From: Ganoderma boninense
Taxonomy: Eukaryota; Basidiomycota; Agaricomycetes; Polyporales; Polyporaceae
NCBI GenBank assembly: GCA_002900995.3
Contig: CM035309.1
Span: forward strand, 1,618,389-1,682,388
Direction: 5' to 3'
Length of the DNA stretch: 64,000 bases
Shown: positions 60,842-64,000 of the stretch, piece after piece
Position numbering within the stretch: position 1 is the stretch's first letter
How the letters are laid out: each line of letters starts with the position of its first letter
Translations under genes and position numbers: made by a program
Notes under the pieces: generated by a model
Seen by the model: the letters and a program-made list of their open reading frames with translations, nothing else
Told to the model about the DNA's origin: nothing
Database searches by the model: none

Positions 60842-62352
60842 GCCTGGTTATCTCGTAAAGCGTGTTTTGATGATTCTAAGCTGAGCGGAGCTCCCCAGAG
60901 ACTGGCTGTGGCGCGTGCGTTTAGCAGGTTCCTGACAATGAGTGAGCAGTTAGGCAATGTGGAGAGGGAGCCATGGTGGCATATATAGCTGAGACTCACC
61001 AGATGCTTGACGCTGTCAAGAGCGAGAAGCTGTCAGACGATGCTGGACGGGTAGAAGCTGGAAGGCAGCAGCGTTCATTGAGTGTACGCTGCGGAGAGCC
61101 GGGGCGCGCGAGGAGGAGGGCACCGTGCCTCGGGGGGAGGAGGAGCTCAGCATGTATATGTGCACATGTCACGATATTAATGGGCCGCTGGGCATGGAGA
61201 GACCGGAGAAGACGAAAGGAAAGGCAAAGTTTCATTAACATTGATGCCGTCCCAAGAACGGATGGAATTCTGTTTGCTCGATCTGCAGAGGCACAAGTTA
61301 GTCAAGTCTGGCCAGCCCGTTAATCAATCAATCCTGCTGCAAGTTAGAACTCCTCGGCGCCCCTTGTCCACAAGCTCCCCGGCGCCATCCCCGCCCATCT
61401 CTGCCACGATTGGTTGTCACTTAATTTGAATATGCCCGTCTTGTTATCAGATAAACTGCTTATCGCTTGTCTCGTAATTCACGCAATACCCAACGCCAGC
61501 TATGATCGCCTTCCCGAAGACCAGCAGGCATAGGCACAGTTTCCTGTGCCTGAACAGTCCCAATGTGTATTCCACGAAATCAGTAATTTCGAGTGGAAAC
61601 ATCATGCAGAGTGAACGACATATCTCGGCTTGAAATTGAAAGTGGGCCCATCCAAGAAACCTGCCAGTGCAAACTGTGGAGCCCAAACGACGAACGTGAG
61701 CCCTATGGAAGCTCTAGGCCCACCAGTGTGGCGCTTGCCGACCCGAAGCGCCGCCACCAAAATCCCAGAATACCAAGAGAGATATGGCCGGGTACTCCGT
61801 GCGAACAGTCTTGCAAGTCTTGTACACACTGTGCGCAACGAAATGCCTGGCCCAAATTAGCATCAATCGTGGACACAACTCCCTTGGTAGTTAAGGATCA
61901 GGACGACTCACTCTTCGTCAATGCATCCCCATGAACCAGTCGAAAGTTTAGCCCGGCATGCCGGCCTTCACTGTGGTCCCCGGCGCGTGCTGCTGTCATC
62001 TGAGGCGGTTGGTCGCAACCATGGCCACAAAACAGGTACGGTCCTGGGTATTGAGAATAGGTCAGGATGTCGTCAGCGTCAGCCACGAAACGCGATTGAC
62101 AGCACTTGACAGCGTTAGCACAGAGCGTATACGTAAATGTTAAATGAGACGGGGAAATGTCAAGAGCGGAAATGTACGCAACTTCCCAGAGATTCCCAGT
62201 CATCAAAATGATCAATGCATTCAACACGACCCGTCCAGCTTCCCTGGACTTCTGCGCGGAAACGAGGACTCATCTCGTCCTCCGATATTGGGTATATGCG
62301 GCATCGGAGCCAGGTGCGGCCTTGCAGCGGTGACATGCCGCAGACGCGTATG
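60842..62352. other. intergenic, 1.5 kb
   Basis: Promoter of the redoxin gene (-) and 3' side of the DUF1295 gene (-). No supported ORF; ORFs at 61593-61934 are featureless. Confidence 0.35.
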
Positions 62353-63789
62353 TCACATGACACCATGGGGTTGCTTCTCAAATGCTCGCAACCACGTCAT
62401 CTGGGGGAATGGGATCACGCACCGCTTGTATTCTCGCCATTTCGGATCATCTCCATACTTCTTGTCCCCCGCGCTCTAGATAGTAGATATGAAGTCAATC
62501 AGCAGATATGCAGCCAAGATATGCAACCACGCAGCATGGAACATGCCATTCGCAGAAACACCGATATATGGAACTGTGGAACCGCTACTCGCCTCAAGAG
62601 GGGGAATGCCCGACACACGTGTGAGTAGGAGCCATGTCAGAAGCGGGCTCGCACCCGCAATCAACCACGCGCCCCTTGGGATGAACTGCGACCACAGGGA
62701 CCGTCCGGAGAGCAGCCACAGCCCGGTCCACAAGCCCACTTCTCCCACGTAACTGCAGAGCAATCTATATGATCAAGCCATTTCTACAGATATGGGCAGA
62801 CGTCGATGGGGGACTGTGTACGTACTTTGGGTGGCGACTGATCCCCCACAAGCCCTTGGTGATGAACTTCTCGTCATGCTCCTTGTTGTCCTTCGCACGG
62901 CGCCAGGCGGTCTTTTGCTGGTCAGCGACTGAGAGCGCCGCGAGGAACACACGTATGTCTCGGTGAGCGTTCAGAATTGACGTGGCGTTTACATACCAAT
63001 TTCGAACAGCCAGGATCCTGCCCACAAGGCGGCCGAGAAATAGTCAAGTGGACCAAGTCTGGGATGATGTGCCGGGGATAAGGTGTTAGCCTAGACGTAG
63101 ACATCGACGGACATGTCAATATGTGCCAAACCAGACACCACTTTAATCTCGGATGTCACAAGCATGCCTGACATCATGCAGACCTCGTATATGCGTGGTG
63201 AACTGCTTACTAGGTAGACGGGAAGACCGACAATCATGATCCATGTTGCTATATGCAGCCTGTCAGCTAAGCTCTGGGGTGCAGACGACAGAGAAGTACC
63301 CTGGGCCATCCAGAAGAACGTGAACCTGGTTGGCTGATGCTTGACCTCGTCAAACCGTGAGTCGCCGCCGGCTTTTAAAGCTCGCTTTACGAGAAAGATA
63401 TTGACGTGGGTGGTAATACACAGTTGAGTAAATATTCTTACCGAAAAGAGGAAAGAACCGAGCCTCGTGGACCAAGCAAGGAGAGCTGCGTTTAATAAAA
63501 TCTGCCTTGGCGCAAAAGAGGTTATCTGGGGAATTGTAGCGGTGGGAGCGCGGTCCCAATATTTGGCCTTGAGGTGCGGATAGTAGAGGGAAACGAAGGT
63601 AGAGGATATGAACCCAAGACAGCCTCCCAAGTCATAAAACTTCTCGTTTGCTTGGGGAACAAATATGGCGGCTAGAACTATATTTCCAGATGCCGTTAGT
63701 GCGTTGCCGATGGTGGGCCACGATGCCCTACCTGACTGCAGCCCGTAGGCAGAGACAGCGACCGGTATGAGCTTTGAAAATGTGGCCAT
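62353..63789 (-). CDS. DUF1295 membrane protein (steroid 5-alpha-reductase-like)
   Basis: Polytopic membrane protein of the DUF1295 family, related to the C-terminal fold of steroid reductases and Erg24-type enzymes. ATG 63789 gives MATFSKLIPVAVSAYGLQSG. Hydrophobic helices include ILLNAALLAWSTRLGSFLF, ATWIMIVGLPVYL, LGPLDYFSAALWAGSWLFEI and VGLWTGLWLLSGRSL. The family signature is ADQQKTAWR, then FITKGLWGISRHPK|YVGE (NADPH-binding region) and near the end KKYGDDPKWREYKRCVIPFP, stop 62353. Several short introns; the last one is ambiguous because the G5 run near 62470 leaves the phase one base off for the best donor. The substrate is unknown, with a role in lipid metabolism plausible from the fold. 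Confidence 0.87.
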
Positions 63790-64000
63790 CGTCGCGGAGC
63801 GGTGGAAGTTATCGAGAAAGCCAAGAGTCGGTCGTGGCAGCAGGCCAAGAGTCTCCCAGAGGGTCGGTTACCCGTAACGGCCGTACCCAGGGTCGTCGCT
63901 TCCCACGCCTGACACGGTCACGTGGAAGGCGGGGCTTGTCAAACAACAAACAACTGCAAGAACATGTCCTCAGACGGGTGCAGCGTCCACCTCAGAGAAC
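63790..64000. other. upstream region of DUF1295 gene
   Basis: Last 211 bases of the window: promoter and leader of the minus-strand DUF1295 gene. Nothing else supported. Confidence 0.4.

Overview
The window looks like nuclear DNA of a filamentous basidiomycete, most likely an Agaricomycete. Genes are dense on both strands and are cut by many 50-60 nt GT-AG introns. The gene set is fungal: a fungal-type dolichol kinase, urease, a Zn2Cys6 factor and a GAF hybrid histidine kinase. No plasmid, phage or intact transposon was seen.

Layout. 0-5 kb (+): 3' part of a histidine acid phosphatase, an alpha/beta hydrolase and an MLX-like bHLH factor. 5.4-7.3 kb (-): a clamp-loader subunit (yeast Rfc5, human RFC3). 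9-12.3 kb (+): a small Zn2Cys6 protein and a divergent phosphomannose isomerase-like gene. 12.4-27.3 kb (-): mevalonate kinase joined in frame to cystathionine beta-lyase, a very large hybrid histidine kinase, and dolichol kinase. 28.4-30.4 kb (+): uracil-DNA glycosylase. 33-34 kb (-): a bZIP factor. 37.9-48.3 kb: XPB/SSL2 helicase (-) head to head with branchpoint-binding protein (+), then NSUN5/Rcm1 methyltransferase (-) head to head with a class A J-protein (+). 48.9-52 kb (-): urease. 53-64 kb: a small orphan gene, a decayed thaumatin-like gene in a gene-poor stretch, a TlpA-like redoxin (-) and a DUF1295 membrane protein (-).

Most of the content is housekeeping: replication and repair (RFC5, UNG, SSL2), RNA maturation (BBP, Rcm1), proteostasis (J-protein) and nitrogen use (urease). 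PMI-like, ERG12 and SEC59 lie within about 17 kb and all touch precursors of dolichol-linked glycosylation.

Three things stand out. First, one 307-nt exon (13992-14298) carries the end of the cystathionine lyase, a linker and the start of mevalonate kinase in one open frame, so this may be a bifunctional fusion gene. Second, two genes put catalytic motifs on microexons: 6 nt in the J-domain HPD motif and 10 nt in the redoxin WCxxC motif. Third, several conserved genes show one-base frameshifts in short homopolymers. These are more likely uncorrected sequencing errors than biology, and they would damage any automatic annotation of this contig.
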